This document shows, in pieces, positions 32,581 to 42,888 of a stretch of DNA of 64,000 bases (its first letter is position 1; every line of letters starts with the position of its first letter). Source of the stretch: CAWAPS01 sp963783945 (GTDB lineage: Bacteria > Actinomycetota > Acidimicrobiia > Acidimicrobiales > Palsa-688); assembly GCA_963783945.1 (NCBI GenBank), contig CAWAPS010000007.1, positions 372,001 through 436,000 of the forward strand, read 5' to 3'. The notes under the pieces are model-generated. The model searched no databases. It was not told where the DNA came from and saw only the letters and a list, made by a program, of their open reading frames with translations. Both the position numbers and the translations under genes were made by a program.

Positions 32581-35500
32581 GTGCGAACCCGACGCCCCGA
32601 CCGGCTGCTGTGGCTGGTCCTCGCCGCGATCTGCTACATCCCGCTCCTCCTGACCAAGCCGGGACTGGTCGCGGCCGACACCAAGGCGTACCTGTATATC
32701 GACCCGTCCCGCCTGACCACCGGCGCGGCGTCGATGTGGGACCCCAACACCGGGCTGGGCACGGTGACCCACCAGAACATCGGCTACCTGTTCCCGATGG
32801 GCCCGTACTACACCTTCGTCCACTGGCTGGGTATCCCCTACTGGGTCGGCCAGCGCCTGTGGATGGGCTCCCTCATGTTGGCCGCCGGTCTCGGAGTCGC
32901 TTATTGCGGCCGGCGCCTCGGTCTGACCGGGCCCGGGTTGGCCGTGGCTGCCCTGGCCTACACCTTGAGCCCGTACCTGATCGACTACCTGGCCCGCACC
33001 TCCGCCATCGTCATGCCATGGGCGGCCTTGGGTTGGATGATCGGGCTCACGGCTATGGCGGCTCGACGGGGCGGGTGGCGCTACCCTGCTGCGTTTGCCG
33101 TCGTGGTGGCCCTCGTCGGGGGGGTGAACGCCACCTCGATCCTGTTGGTATTGCTCGGGCCTGCCCTGTGGCTCCTTTACGCGGGGTGGGGAACCCGTGA
33201 GGTCACAGGCAAACAGGCGGGCCTCGCCGCGGCGAAGATCGCCGGGCTCAGCGTGCTGGTGTCGTTGTGGTGGGCGGCGGGCTTGTGGGCCGAGGGCAAG
33301 TACGGGCTGAACATCCTCGCGCGTCACCGAAACGGTTCCGACCGTGTCGCGCACCTCCTCCGCCGCGGAGGTGCTCCGCGGTTTGGGCTATTGGTACTTC
33401 TACGGCTGGGACAGGGTGCAGCCGTGGACACTGGCCGCTGTCGGCTACACCCAGTCACTATGGCTGCTGGCGGTCTCCTTCGCCGTTCCGGCAGTGAGTG
33501 TGGCCCTCGGGTTAATAGTGCGCTGGCGCTACCGCGGCTTCGCCGTGGCCCTGGTCGGCCTGGGCACGGTGATCGCCGTCGGTGCCTATCCATTCGCCCA
33601 CCCGTCCCTCTTCGGCTATCTACTGGAGAAAGCGTCCGGCGGAACCGTGGGCCTGGCCCTGCGCTCAGTGGACCGCATTGTGCCGCTGGTGGTCCTGGGC
33701 CTGGCTCTGCTTATGGGCTCCGGCATCAGCGCCCTTCAGCTGCGCTCGCCGGGCGTGGGCCTGGTGGCGGGGGTGGCCTGCCTGGCCCTGGTCGCCGCCG
33801 ACCTCCCACCGCTGTGGACCGGCAACCTGGTCGCTTCCAACCTGGCCCGCCCGAGCACCATTCCCTCCTACTGGCAGCAGGCTGCCGCCTACCTCGACGC
33901 CGCCGGTTCCTCGACACCGCGTGCTCGGGATCCCCGGGGAGGATTTCGCGGCCTATTCGTGGGGCGTGACCCAGGATCCGATCGCGGCCGGTCTGCTGAA
34001 CCGTCCCTACGTGACCCGCCAGGTCGTTCCGTCCGGAACGCCAGGCGCGGCGAACCTTCTTCAAGCCCTGGACGAACCGCTGCAGGAAGGCACCCTCGAC
34101 CTTCAGGCGCTGGCCCCCGTCGCCCGGCTCATGAGCGTGGGCCAGGTACTGCTCCAATCTGACCTCCAGTATGAGCGCTACGACCTGCCCCTGCCGCAAA
34201 CCCTCTGGAACGAGTTGGTCCCCCCACCGACGGGCCTGAGCCAGCCGGTGCCCTTCGGTGCCCCCAACCCGGCTCCCCAGATCCGCTACCCGGTGGACAG
34301 CTGAGGCCCGGCTCGGTCTGCCGGCGGGGGAACCGCAACCGCCCGCCCTTGCGGTCTTCAACGTCGCCGATCCTCGGCCCCTCGTCCGGACCGAGACGGC
34401 CAGCGCCCCGATGATTGTCGCCGGTGACGGTCGGGGAGTGGTGGAGGCAGCCGGCGCCGGGTTGCTGGGGGGCGACCCGACCATCCTCTACAGCGGGTCC
34501 TTCGCAAAGGACCCGGCCGGGTTCGCCCAGGCCATGGACGACGGCGCCAGCCTCGTGCTTACTGACACCAACGCCCTCGCTGGCCAGCGGTGGGGGAGCC
34601 TCCGCGACAACCTGGGCCAGGTGGACCAGCCGGGCGTTCCTGCGCTCACCAGCGATCCCTCGGACTACGTGCTGCCCCTGTTTCCGGGGGCACCCACGGC
34701 CAGCAACACCGTGGCCGAGGTCAGCGGTGTCACCTCCGTGCAAGCCTCCGCCTACGGCGACACCCTGACCTACACCCCGGAGAACCGACCGCTCAACGCG
34801 GTCGACGGCGACCCGTCTACGGCCTGGACCTTCGGCGCTCGCTCTCCCGTGGCCGGTCAGCGCCTCCAGATAGACCTGAACCGGTCCGTCACCGCAGATC
34901 ATGTGACGCTGCTGCAGGCCCAGGAGCCGCGACCCAACCGCCGGATCACCAGGGTCACCCTGAGCTTCGACGGGTCCCACCCGGTGACTGTCGGACTGTC
35001 GGCCGCGTCCTATGCAACCCCCGGGCAGACGGTCAGCTTTCCGGCGAGGACTTTTCAGCACCTGGAGATCACCGTCGACGCCGCATCCGGCGGCGCGGAC
35101 AAACGCTATGACGGCCTGGCTGCGGTCGGTCTGGCCGAGGTCGGCATCCCTGACGTCGGGCCGGCATCGGAGGTGCTGCGCCTCCCTACCGACCTGCTCG
35201 CTCGGGCCGGAGCGGCGTCGATCGACCATCCGCTCACCATCCTCATGGCGCGCGACCGAGTGTCCGGACCGCCGCGGAGCGACCCGGAGCGCACCCTGGC
35301 CCGGACCTTTACCCTTCCCACGGCGCGCACGTTCTCGATCGGCGGCACCGCGGAGATCAACGCAGGCGACTCCGACTACCTCATCAACCAGGCGGTCGGG
35401 GTGGACTCGCCCCGGAGCCCGCCAACCGGCCCCCCCGTGGTCGTTCACGCCAACTCCTCGACCCGCCTGGACGGTGACCGCCAGGCCCGGGCCAACGCGA

Positions 35501-36960
35501 CTGTCGATGGCAATCCGGCCACCGCGTGGATCACCGAGACCGGACCTCAGGCGGGGGCCTGGATGAGCCTCACGCTCAACAAACCCCTAGCCATCGACAA
35601 CCTCAACCTGCAGATCGTCAACGATGGCCGCCATTCGCTGCCGACCCGGCTTACCGTGAGCACGGAGGAAGGCAGCCGGGTGGTGGACCTTCCGGCCGTG
35701 CCGGTCGGCTACGGGCGAGTCGAAGGGTCGACCACAACTGTTCCGGTCAGCTTCCCGGCGCTGGCGGGCAAGCAGATCAAGGTCACCATCGACGCGGTGA
35801 ACCAGGTTCGGGCCCGCGACTACTACTCCACGTTCTCAGGGGCGACTGACATCCTGCCCGTGGGCATTGCTGAGCTGGGTCTACCGGTCGTACAGCCGTC
35901 CCCGCCAGCCCGGCTCCCTGTCACGTGCCAGTCCGGCCTGCTCCGCATCGACGGCCGCCCCGTCGACGTCGAGATCACAGGTACCACGGCGGCGGCTCTG
36001 GCCGGCAACCCGGTGACCGTCCGTGGGTGCGGCAACTCCGCCGGCGGCCTCCGGCTCAGTGCCGGCTCGCACCTGGTCCAGACCAGCCCCCGTCTCCCAA
36101 GTGGATGGTCGATCGACACCTTGAACTTGGCGTCACCCGCAACCGGACCAAACCCGGCCACCCCGGCCAGCTCTCCTGAGGGACCTCCGCCGGCCCTGCG
36201 GGTCGACCATCAGAATCGCACCTCGGTGACGGTCACTGTGGATGGCAACGGGCGCCCGTTTTGGTTGGTGCTGGGCCAGAGCCAGAGCGCCGGGTGGCAG
36301 GCCACGATGCCGGGAGGCCACAACCTGGGCCCGTCGCGTCTGGTCGACGGATACGCCAACGGCTGGTACGTGCCGGCCGGCGTGATCAAAGGCCCGACCG
36401 TCATCCATGTGAGCTGGACGCCGCAGCGAATCGTGTGGGCGGCCATCGGGGTATCTGCGGTCAGCCTGTTGGTGGCCACCGTGCTGGCTGTCTGGCCGGG
36501 GAGGGTGACGGTGAGGAGACGTCGGGCCCGTTCCCGTCCAGCTCCGGCACCCCCCGGCAGTGGCCCTGAGCCCGTGTCGCGAGCATCAGTGGCAGGTACC
36601 ACAGGTGCGCGGCCCAGCGGGTTCCACTTCGCGGTCGCCGTGATCCTCTCCGCTCTCGTCGCGGGGTCCGTGAGCCGTCCGGTCATCGGCCTGGTCGCAG
36701 GCGCGGCCGTGGCCGCCGGCTGCTGGTGGAGACGAGGCCGGCTGTTGGTCCGCGTCCTGTCCGTTCTCAGCCTCCTCGGCCTTGGTGTCTACATCGTCGT
36801 CGAGCAGCTCCGGCACCGCTACCTGCCGGACATCAACTGGCCCGCCAACCTGAACCGGGCCAACGACCTGGCCTGGCTGGGACTCACCTTGCTGGCCGCC
36901 GACGCGGTCGTGGGGCTGGTCCGCTCCCGGTCCGCAGTGATCCGCTCCCGCTCCTCATAA
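32581..36960 (+). pseudogene. AftD-like alpha-(1->3)-arabinofuranosyltransferase, interrupted by three +1 shifts
   Basis: Together about 1,460 codons, close to mycobacterial AftD (about 1,400 aa). It starts at GTG 32581 (start uncertain; RTRRPDRLLWLVLAAICYIP). A GT-C membrane domain with VAADTKAYLYIDP runs to about 34.0 kb, followed by large extracytoplasmic domains with two discoidin-like stretches (AVDGDPSTAWTFG, TVDGNPATAWITE) and C-terminal membrane helices. Continuity breaks at about 33319, 33917 and 34299, each solved by skipping one base: segments NIL|RVTETV, GSST|RVLGIP and YPVD|AEARLG join cleanly. The enzyme would add arabinofuranose to cell-wall polysaccharide. Genuine decay or assembly error cannot be told apart here. 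Confidence 0.8.
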
Positions 36961-39092
36961 TGCCCTAGCCCCAGCTGGACTAGGGCCGGCAACAGCGCTC
37001 CTTGCAGCCATTGGCCGCCAGCCTCCGAGATGTGCTCGTCGTCGAAGTCGCGTACCCGCACTCCCCCCAGGGACGAGACGTAGTGCCCCTGCGGGTCAAG
37101 CATCTTGTTGAGGTCAACGACTGAGGCTTGGCCCGGGTGGCGGGCTACCGCGGCCCGTACGTCGGCGTTGTAGGCGTCGGTCCGGGCTGGGAGGTCCATG
37201 TCCCAGGGTGAGCCGTTCGGCTGGTCGGTCGTCTGAGCGATGTAGGGAAGGGTCAGGAAGGCGACCCTCGCCCCGCGGGAAGAGGCGATGTCGATGACCT
37301 GGCCGAGTTCATTCTGCAGGTGTGAGTCGAAGGCGGGCTCGCCGACATGAGTCCAGCGGCCGTCGTAAAGGCGGTCGAGGCTTTCCCAGCGTCCGAGGAG
37401 CACGACGACCACATCCGGGTTTGTCTGGGCCACCAGGGAGGCCCAGGTCGTGCGCCACTGTGGGCATCCTTGGGCGGCTTGAGATACCGTTCCCATGACG
37501 TTGACGATTGTCTGAGGGTCAAGGTCGCATCCCACGACGCCCCGGTTGTTGACGGTGATCCCCCAGGCCGCGGCGCCGTGGCCGAGGCCGTTTCCCAAGG
37601 TCAACGCCATCGAGTCTCCGATGAGCAGAGCCCGCTCCGGGTGGGCCGCGTCCACTCCGCCTGGGGGGGCATAGCGCCGCGCCGCCTGCCTTGAAGCTGA
37701 GAGCGATGCCGACGCCCTCGTACCCGGTGTGATGGTGACCGCCAGCACCGCCACGATGAGCACCAGCGTCAGGGACGGGAGGGCCACTGAGACCATCACC
37801 CGTCTCCATGGACGGATCGGATCTGACGACGAGTGACCGGCCAAGAGAGTTCCGCGGCGGATGGGAAGCTCGACGAACCGGGCGGAAAGATCGGCCGCGA
37901 CGAAGGTCACGCCGAAGCGGAGGGCCAGGAGGGCCGAACCGTGCAATCCCGTCCTGGTCTGATCGAGGAGGAGAAAGAGCGGCCAGTGGTAGAGGTACAG
38001 CCCATATGAGATTCGGCCCGTATAGCGCAGCGGACCCCAGGACAGGGCGGTGCTGAGAGGGTCCCGTGGAAGGCGTACCGCGACGACGACCACAGCTGCG
38101 GTGGCCAGGGCAACGAGCAGGAACCCGCCTTCGTAGAGGAAGGCTCCGTTCCCCTGCACGGAGTGGAGGCAGATGGCCAGGACCCCCGCTCCTACCAGCC
38201 CGGCGGTCCTCAGGAGCCGTCCGGCCCCGGCGTGGGCCTCGGCTCCTGGAGCGGGGCGAGCCGGCTCCAGTCCGGTCCTCCCGGGGCCACTTCGAGGCGA
38301 ACGTCTCTCGGTCATCGGCACCAGGAGCGCCAGGGCGGCGCCGATCATGATGGCTTGAGCCCGGGTGTCGGTGCCGTAGTACAGCCGGTTCGGAGACGCT
38401 CCGGCGAGGTACAGCGCCGCACAGAGGCTGGCCGAGAGGACGGCCAGACACCCCGCCACCCAGCCGAGGGTGCGGCGGCCGAAACGCCTCAGTACGAGGA
38501 GCACGATCAGGGGCCATACCCAGTAGAACTGCTCCTCCACGGCGAGGGACCAGGTGTGCAACAGCGGGGAGGGGGCGCCGAAGCGGACGAAGTAATTCTG
38601 ACCAGAGGCGATGTAATGCCAGTTGGCGACATACCCCAAGGTGAAGAGGGCGTCGCCACGCAGTTGCTGTGGTGAAATGCCCGTGCTCTCCCAGCGCCCG
38701 TAGGCGCAGACGGCGACCAGCACGATGAACAATGCCGGCAGCAGACGGCGGGCCCGTCGGGCCCAGAAGCGGCGCAGCCGGAGGGTGCCGGTCCGAGCGT
38801 GCTCGGCTACCAGAAGGGAGGTGACGAGGAAACCGGACAGGACGAAGAACACGTCCACACCGAGCAGTCCGCCCCTCGCCCAGGTCACTCCGGCGTGGAA
38901 TGCCATGACCGTCAGCACCGCTACTCCGCGCAGACCGTCGAGGCCAGGAACAAAGGGGACCCTCGACGTCTCGCCCGGGTCGGATGGAGGCTCCCGAGCC
39001 GGGAGCCGGCGGTCTCTGTCCCCCACCCCGGTGAGCCTGGTCTGGATCAGCCCTTCCTCCCCCGACAGGCGCCGAGCCGCGTCAGCCGGCAA
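36819..39092 (-). CDS. Acyltransferase (OafA/YrhL-type) with C-terminal SGNH domain
   Basis: Up to 757 aa from TTG 39092 (GTG 39026 is another option). Acyltransferase-3 domain with about ten membrane helices: PGLDGLRGVAVLTVMAFHAG, GVDVFFVLSGFLVTSLL, RRFWARRARRLLPALF and SLAVEEQFYWVWPL. A periplasmic SGNH hydrolase domain follows, with GDSMALTLGNGL (Ser of block I) and FDDEHISEAG (Asp-x-x-His of block V). Such fusions O-acetylate cell-surface glycans. The last 45-50 residues (HYEERERITADRER onward) overlap the 3' end of the AftD reading frame on the other strand by 142 bp and have no domain pattern, so the stop was probably once closer. Confidence 0.88.
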   Translation of the reverse strand: MPADAARRLSGEEGLIQTRLTGVGDRDRRLPAREPPSDPGETSRVPFVPGLDGLRGVAVLTVMAFHAGVTWARGGLLGVDVFFVLSGFLVTSLLVAEHARTGTLRLRRFWARRARRLLPALFIVLVAVCAYGRWESTGISPQQLRGDALFTLGYVANWHYIASGQNYFVRFGAPSPLLHTWSLAVEEQFYWVWPLIVLLVLRRFGRRTLGWVAGCLAVLSASLCAALYLAGASPNRLYYGTDTRAQAIMIGAALALLVPMTERRSPRSGPGRTGLEPARPAPGAEAHAGAGRLLRTAGLVGAGVLAICLHSVQGNGAFLYEGGFLLVALATAAVVVVAVRLPRDPLSTALSWGPLRYTGRISYGLYLYHWPLFLLLDQTRTGLHGSALLALRFGVTFVAADLSARFVELPIRRGTLLAGHSSSDPIRPWRRVMVSVALPSLTLVLIVAVLAVTITPGTRASASLSASRQAARRYAPPGGVDAAHPERALLIGDSMALTLGNGLGHGAAAWGITVNNRGVVGCDLDPQTIVNVMGTVSQAAQGCPQWRTTWASLVAQTNPDVVVVLLGRWESLDRLYDGRWTHVGEPAFDSHLQNELGQVIDIASSRGARVAFLTLPYIAQTTDQPNGSPWDMDLPARTDAYNADVRAAVARHPGQASVVDLNKMLDPQGHYVSSLGGVRVRDFDDEHISEAGGQWLQGALLPALVQLGLGHYEERERITADRERTSPTTASAASKVSPSQARSLARFRLAGQLMSGR

Positions 39093-39224
39093 GACGCTCT
39101 GGCTCTCGATTATCCCACAAGACGGTCCAGCCCCCGAAGCGGCTCAGGGGGCGTCGGTCAGCCGCGACCGGGCCTCATGGCCGGGGGGGTCCCCACCGGC
39201 CTCAAGGGCGGGGGCGCATCAGCC

Positions 39225-39230
39225 TAGAGT
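39225..39230 (+). promoter_or_regulatory. Candidate bidirectional -10 region
   Basis: TAGAGT 8 nt before ATG 39239 on the plus strand; the overlapping minus-strand reading TAGGCT could serve the acyltransferase. Confidence 0.4.
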
Positions 39231-39238
39231 GACCGGCC

Positions 39239-40711
39239 ATGACGCCAAGGGGGAGGCGCCCCGCCGCAAGCTGGTGGCCGGGGCCGGCCATCGGGAGCTG
39301 GTGGCCCTGGCTCGCCTTGTGGACCGCCATGGGTCTCGGCATCCGCGTAGCCGCTGTGCTCGGGCGGCCCCATCGGGTAGCAGGCGGAGACGCCTACTAC
39401 TACCACAACGCGGCCAACCTGCTCGTGGCCGGCAAGGGCTTTATCAATCCCTTCCTGTACTACGGGGGGGCCCACCAGGACGTGCCCACGGCGTCGTTCC
39501 CACCTGGTTTCGTGTTCGTGCTGGCGGCCGCATCGCTGGTCGGCTTCAAGAGCTTCTTCGCCCATCGGATCTGGTGCTGTGCCATCGGGGCCGGCGCCAT
39601 CGTGGTGTGCGGTCTGACCGGTCGGGAGATCGCGGGCCGGCGGGCCGGCCTCATCGCGGCCTTTCTGGTCGCGGTGTACCCCAACATCTGGATGAGCGAC
39701 GAGCTGGGCCTGTCCGAAACGCTCACGCCCCTCGTGGTGGCGTTGGTGCTGCTGACGGCGTACCGTTTCTGGAAGCGTCCGGGCTGGTGGACTGCGGCCT
39801 GGCTCGGCGCCTCGATCGGTGTGGCTGCCCTCGCACGCGACGAACTCGGCCTGCTGCTGATTTTCATCCTGGTGCCACTGGCGCTGACGGCTCGGGTGCT
39901 GTCCTGGGGGCGGCGTATGACGGTGCTAGCGGTCGGGGCCCTCTCGGCCCTGCTCGTGGTGGCGCCCTGGGTGGGCTACAACCTGACCCGCTTCCAGGAC
40001 CCGGTCTTCATCAGTTCAGGCTTGGGCGTCACCCTCGCCTCGGCCAACTGCAGCATCGTGTACAGCGGCCCCTTTGAGGGGTACTGGGCCTACGACTGCG
40101 CTTTGGCTACGCCCATCAACCACCAGGCGGACGAGTCCGTACAGGGCGCGGAGGCCCAGAAGTACGCCCTTGATTTCGTGCGGTCCCATGCCAGCCGCAT
40201 TTTCCCGGTGGAGATGGCCAGACTCGGCCGGGCCTTCGGGTTCTTCCGTCCGATCCAGCAGATACAGCTGGATTCCACCGTAGAGACGCGGCCCTACCGG
40301 TGGGCCCTGGTCGGGTTGGCGATGTACTACGCCATGCTCCCTCTGTCGATCGGAGGGGCCATAATTCTCCGGCGCCGCCGCGTCCCCATCATGCCCCTCC
40401 TCGCCATCGGTGTCGACGTTGTCCTGTCGACCGCTATCACCTTCGGAAACACCCGGTATCGCACCGCCTTCGAGGTCTCGCTCGTGCTGCTGAGCGCGGT
40501 GATGCTGGCGTGGTTGTGGAGCTTCGTCGGCGGCCCGGACAACGGTGGCACCGAGGGCCGGGGCCGGCGGCCTGAAATTGGTCGGACGGGCCCCGATCGG
40601 AGACGATCCGCCGGGCCGGGACCCGATCACCCCGACGAGTGGCTCGGGGACCCGGTCGGGGCCGCAGACAGTGGCCCTTCCGAGGTCAACGGCCCGGCGC
40701 GGACGGGATAG
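39239..40711 (+). CDS. GT39/ArnT-like membrane glycosyltransferase
   Basis: 490 aa with about 9-11 hydrophobic helices. GGDAYYYHNAANLLVAGKGF (about 50-69) carries the loop aspartate typical of polyprenyl-phosphate-dependent GT-C enzymes of the PMT_2 family, and TASFPPGFVFVLAA follows the usual pattern. C-terminal 70 residues are a charged, glycine/proline-rich tail. It probably transfers a sugar from a polyprenyl-phosphate donor to a glycan or protein on the outer side of the membrane. The adjacent GT2 could make such a donor. Confidence 0.83.
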   Translation: MTPRGRRPAASWWPGPAIGSWWPWLALWTAMGLGIRVAAVLGRPHRVAGGDAYYYHNAANLLVAGKGFINPFLYYGGAHQDVPTASFPPGFVFVLAAASLVGFKSFFAHRIWCCAIGAGAIVVCGLTGREIAGRRAGLIAAFLVAVYPNIWMSDELGLSETLTPLVVALVLLTAYRFWKRPGWWTAAWLGASIGVAALARDELGLLLIFILVPLALTARVLSWGRRMTVLAVGALSALLVVAPWVGYNLTRFQDPVFISSGLGVTLASANCSIVYSGPFEGYWAYDCALATPINHQADESVQGAEAQKYALDFVRSHASRIFPVEMARLGRAFGFFRPIQQIQLDSTVETRPYRWALVGLAMYYAMLPLSIGGAIILRRRRVPIMPLLAIGVDVVLSTAITFGNTRYRTAFEVSLVLLSAVMLAWLWSFVGGPDNGGTEGRGRRPEIGRTGPDRRRSAGPGPDHPDEWLGDPVGAADSGPSEVNGPARTG

Positions 40712-40725
40712 GCGGTAAGCCAGCG

Positions 40726-41472
40726 GTGGAACCCGATTCCGACGTCCTCGTCGTGATTCCGTCCTACAACGAGGCCAGCTCGGTGGCGTCCGTGATCGCC
40801 GAGGTGCAGGCGTCGGCCCCGAAGGTTCATGTGCTCGTGGTGGACGACGCCTCCTCAGACGAGACCGGTGCCCGGGCCCGTCAGGCTGGCGCCGCGGTGG
40901 TTACCAACGTCTTCAACCTCGGAGTGGGCGGGGCGATGAGGGTCGGGTTCCGTTATGCCGCCAACCGCGGGTACCGGGCGGTGGTCCAGGTCGACGGCGA
41001 CGGCCAGCACGATCCGCACGACCTCCGGCGACTCCTGGGTCCGATCGAGGACGTTGCCCCCCCTATGGTGGTCATAGGGGCCCGGTTTGCGGGCGAGGGG
41101 GCCTTCCCCGTGCCACGAGCCCGGCGCTGGGCGATGCGACTGCTCGCCGCCTACCTGTCGCGCATGACCCATGTTCGTCTGACAGATGTCACGTCGGGGT
41201 TCCGGGCGCACAACCGGTCGGCCGTCGAGCTGTTCGCCCGCACGTATCCGGCGGACTACCTCGCCGACACCGTCGAGTCGCTAGTGATCGCCGCCGAGGC
41301 CGGCGGGGTGGTCATGCAGGTCCCCGTGGCCATGCGATCTCGTCTCGGCGGCACCCCCAGCCAGTCGCCCGTTCGAGCCGCGGTCTACCTGACGCGGGTG
41401 ATTCTCATGCTGGCTCTGGCCATCTTTCGCCGCCGTTCCGAAAAAGCCACGATCATGGAGGCATCCTCATGA
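40726..41472 (+). CDS. GT2 glycosyltransferase (polyprenyl-phosphate mannose synthase-like)
   Basis: 248 aa. GT-A fold: VVIPSYNEASSVASVI (7-22), VVDDASSDET, FNLGVGGAMRVGFRYA, QVDGDGQHDP (the DxD-type metal site) and DVTSGFRAHN. The C-terminus has a short hydrophobic helix. Such enzymes transfer mannose or glucose from a nucleotide to polyprenyl phosphate. GTG 40726 is selected because it begins the conserved region right after the upstream stop. Overlaps the DUF2304 gene by ATGA; the GT2/DUF2304 pair is a recurrent unit in polysaccharide clusters. Confidence 0.88.
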   Translation: MEPDSDVLVVIPSYNEASSVASVIAEVQASAPKVHVLVVDDASSDETGARARQAGAAVVTNVFNLGVGGAMRVGFRYAANRGYRAVVQVDGDGQHDPHDLRRLLGPIEDVAPPMVVIGARFAGEGAFPVPRARRWAMRLLAAYLSRMTHVRLTDVTSGFRAHNRSAVELFARTYPADYLADTVESLVIAAEAGGVVMQVPVAMRSRLGGTPSQSPVRAAVYLTRVILMLALAIFRRRSEKATIMEASS

Positions 41473-41828
41473 GCGGAGTTCACCTCATCGCCCTGATCAG
41501 CGCCCTCACTACGCTGACCGTCATCGTGGAGATGTCGCGCCGTCGACAGCTCCGGGAGAAATACGCCCTCCTGTGGTTGGGTGTCGGTGCCGTGGTGGCG
41601 GTCTTTGCCATCTCACCAGGGCTGTTCAACAGCCTGGCCCACGCCATGGGGGTCATCAATCCACCTGACTTGCTCGCCGTCCTGGCCGCCCTCTTCCTGC
41701 TCGTGGTCTGCGTGCACTTGAGCTGGGAGCTCGGCCGCCTGGAGGACAAAACCCGCCTGCTCGCCGAGGAGGTGGCGTTGCTGCGCACCGACCTCGACGA
41801 GACCCGCACCGACGAGCCCACGCCCTAG
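41469..41828 (+). CDS. DUF2304 membrane protein
   Basis: 119 aa with three hydrophobic helices (about 4-22, 33-52, 67-86), the LREKYALLWLGVG signature of DUF2304, and a short coiled coil at the end (LEDKTRLLAEEVALLR). Proteins of this family are encoded next to polyprenyl-phosphate glycosyltransferases and may aid membrane tethering or flipping of the product. ATGA overlap with the GT2 gene supports a joint role. Function unproven. Confidence 0.88.
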   Translation: MSGVHLIALISALTTLTVIVEMSRRRQLREKYALLWLGVGAVVAVFAISPGLFNSLAHAMGVINPPDLLAVLAALFLLVVCVHLSWELGRLEDKTRLLAEEVALLRTDLDETRTDEPTP

Positions 41829-41949
41829 GTGGGTATGCGTTGAGGGAGGACCTCGGCCGCCCCGACCGCCGAGGTGGTGGCGAGCGGCACGGCCCGGACC
41901 CGATCTACGCTCCGGATGGAAACGGTCAGCTCGAGAAGGGGTTCGCTTG

Positions 41950-42873
41950 GTGATCACAACCGATTCGGCCGCCGGTGCGGGCCAGGTGGGCTTGGGTGTC
42001 GCGGTGGCCTTGGGCGCGGCGGTCGCCTACAACACCGGGTATCTCCTGGAGAAGCAAGCTCTGGTGTCGATGGCCCGCTTGCCGGCGCGGCCGGTCCCTC
42101 TGCTCCGCACCGTCGTCCGCTCCCCCAGGTGGGTCGCCGGATTCGTAGCCATGCTGGTCGGCCTGGGCCTGCAGGTGCTGGCCTTGACGCTGGCCCCGAT
42201 CGCGGTGGTTCAGGTCGTGCTGGCGGCTGGCGTCGTGGCCCTGGTGGTGCTGGCCCGACTGGTTCTGGGAGAGAGGTTAAGCTCCCGGGACTGGGCGGCC
42301 CTCGGGCTGGTTATGGCCGCGGTGATCGCCATCGCCATCTCGGCCGGAGCCGGCGCCCGGCTGGCCCATACCGCTCCCGCAGACCGCTTCGCTGCTGTCG
42401 TGGTTCTGGTGAGCGTGATGGCCGCCGGATTCGGGTGGCTGGCGCTACGAGATGGAAGTAGCGGCGGGCGCCGCGAGGCCGCCGGCCTCGCTCTGGCCGC
42501 GGGGTTGCTGTACGGCGTCGGGGCGCTGGCGGAAAAGGCAACGGCGACCCGCCTGGTTGGCCACGGCATCGTGGCGGGGAGTGTTGCCTCCTTGGGGACG
42601 GCCTACCCGTGGGTGTTCGTGGTGGCCACATTCGCAGGTATGTTGGCCTTCCAGCTCGGTCTGCAGCGACAGCCGGCGTCCGTGCTGGTGCCTCTGTCGA
42701 ATGGGGTCTCGACCGGCTGCGTCCTGATTGGGGCCTCGGTCGTGTTCGGTGAGGTGCTGGTACCGGCCGGGTGGTGGTCCGTGCCCCGCTTGTTGGGCTT
42801 CGCGGCCGTGCTGGCGTCGGTAGCCGTGCTGGCCGCGGAGCCCGACTCCCGTCGGGCCTCGGCGCTGGCCTGA
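41950..42873 (+). CDS. EamA/DMT-superfamily membrane protein
   Basis: About 307 aa with nine to ten hydrophobic segments in two repeats, as in drug/metabolite transporter proteins. VGLGVAVALGAAVAYNTGYLLEKQAL opens the first repeat and LVLGERLSSRDWAALGLVM ends it. GTG 41950 has AAGGGG about 8 nt upstream; a TTG one codon earlier is possible. The family includes lipid-linked sugar flippases and small-molecule exporters; the location among glycosyltransferases suggests the former, but there is no residue-level proof. Confidence 0.8.
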   Translation: MITTDSAAGAGQVGLGVAVALGAAVAYNTGYLLEKQALVSMARLPARPVPLLRTVVRSPRWVAGFVAMLVGLGLQVLALTLAPIAVVQVVLAAGVVALVVLARLVLGERLSSRDWAALGLVMAAVIAIAISAGAGARLAHTAPADRFAAVVVLVSVMAAGFGWLALRDGSSGGRREAAGLALAAGLLYGVGALAEKATATRLVGHGIVAGSVASLGTAYPWVFVVATFAGMLAFQLGLQRQPASVLVPLSNGVSTGCVLIGASVVFGEVLVPAGWWSVPRLLGFAAVLASVAVLAAEPDSRRASALA

Positions 42874-42888
42874 GCTTTCGAAAACGAA

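Noticed and set aside
33319..34300. Programmed ribosomal frameshifting in the AftD gene
   Set aside because: No slippery heptamers or stimulatory structures at the three sites; three consecutive shifts are not known for this family.
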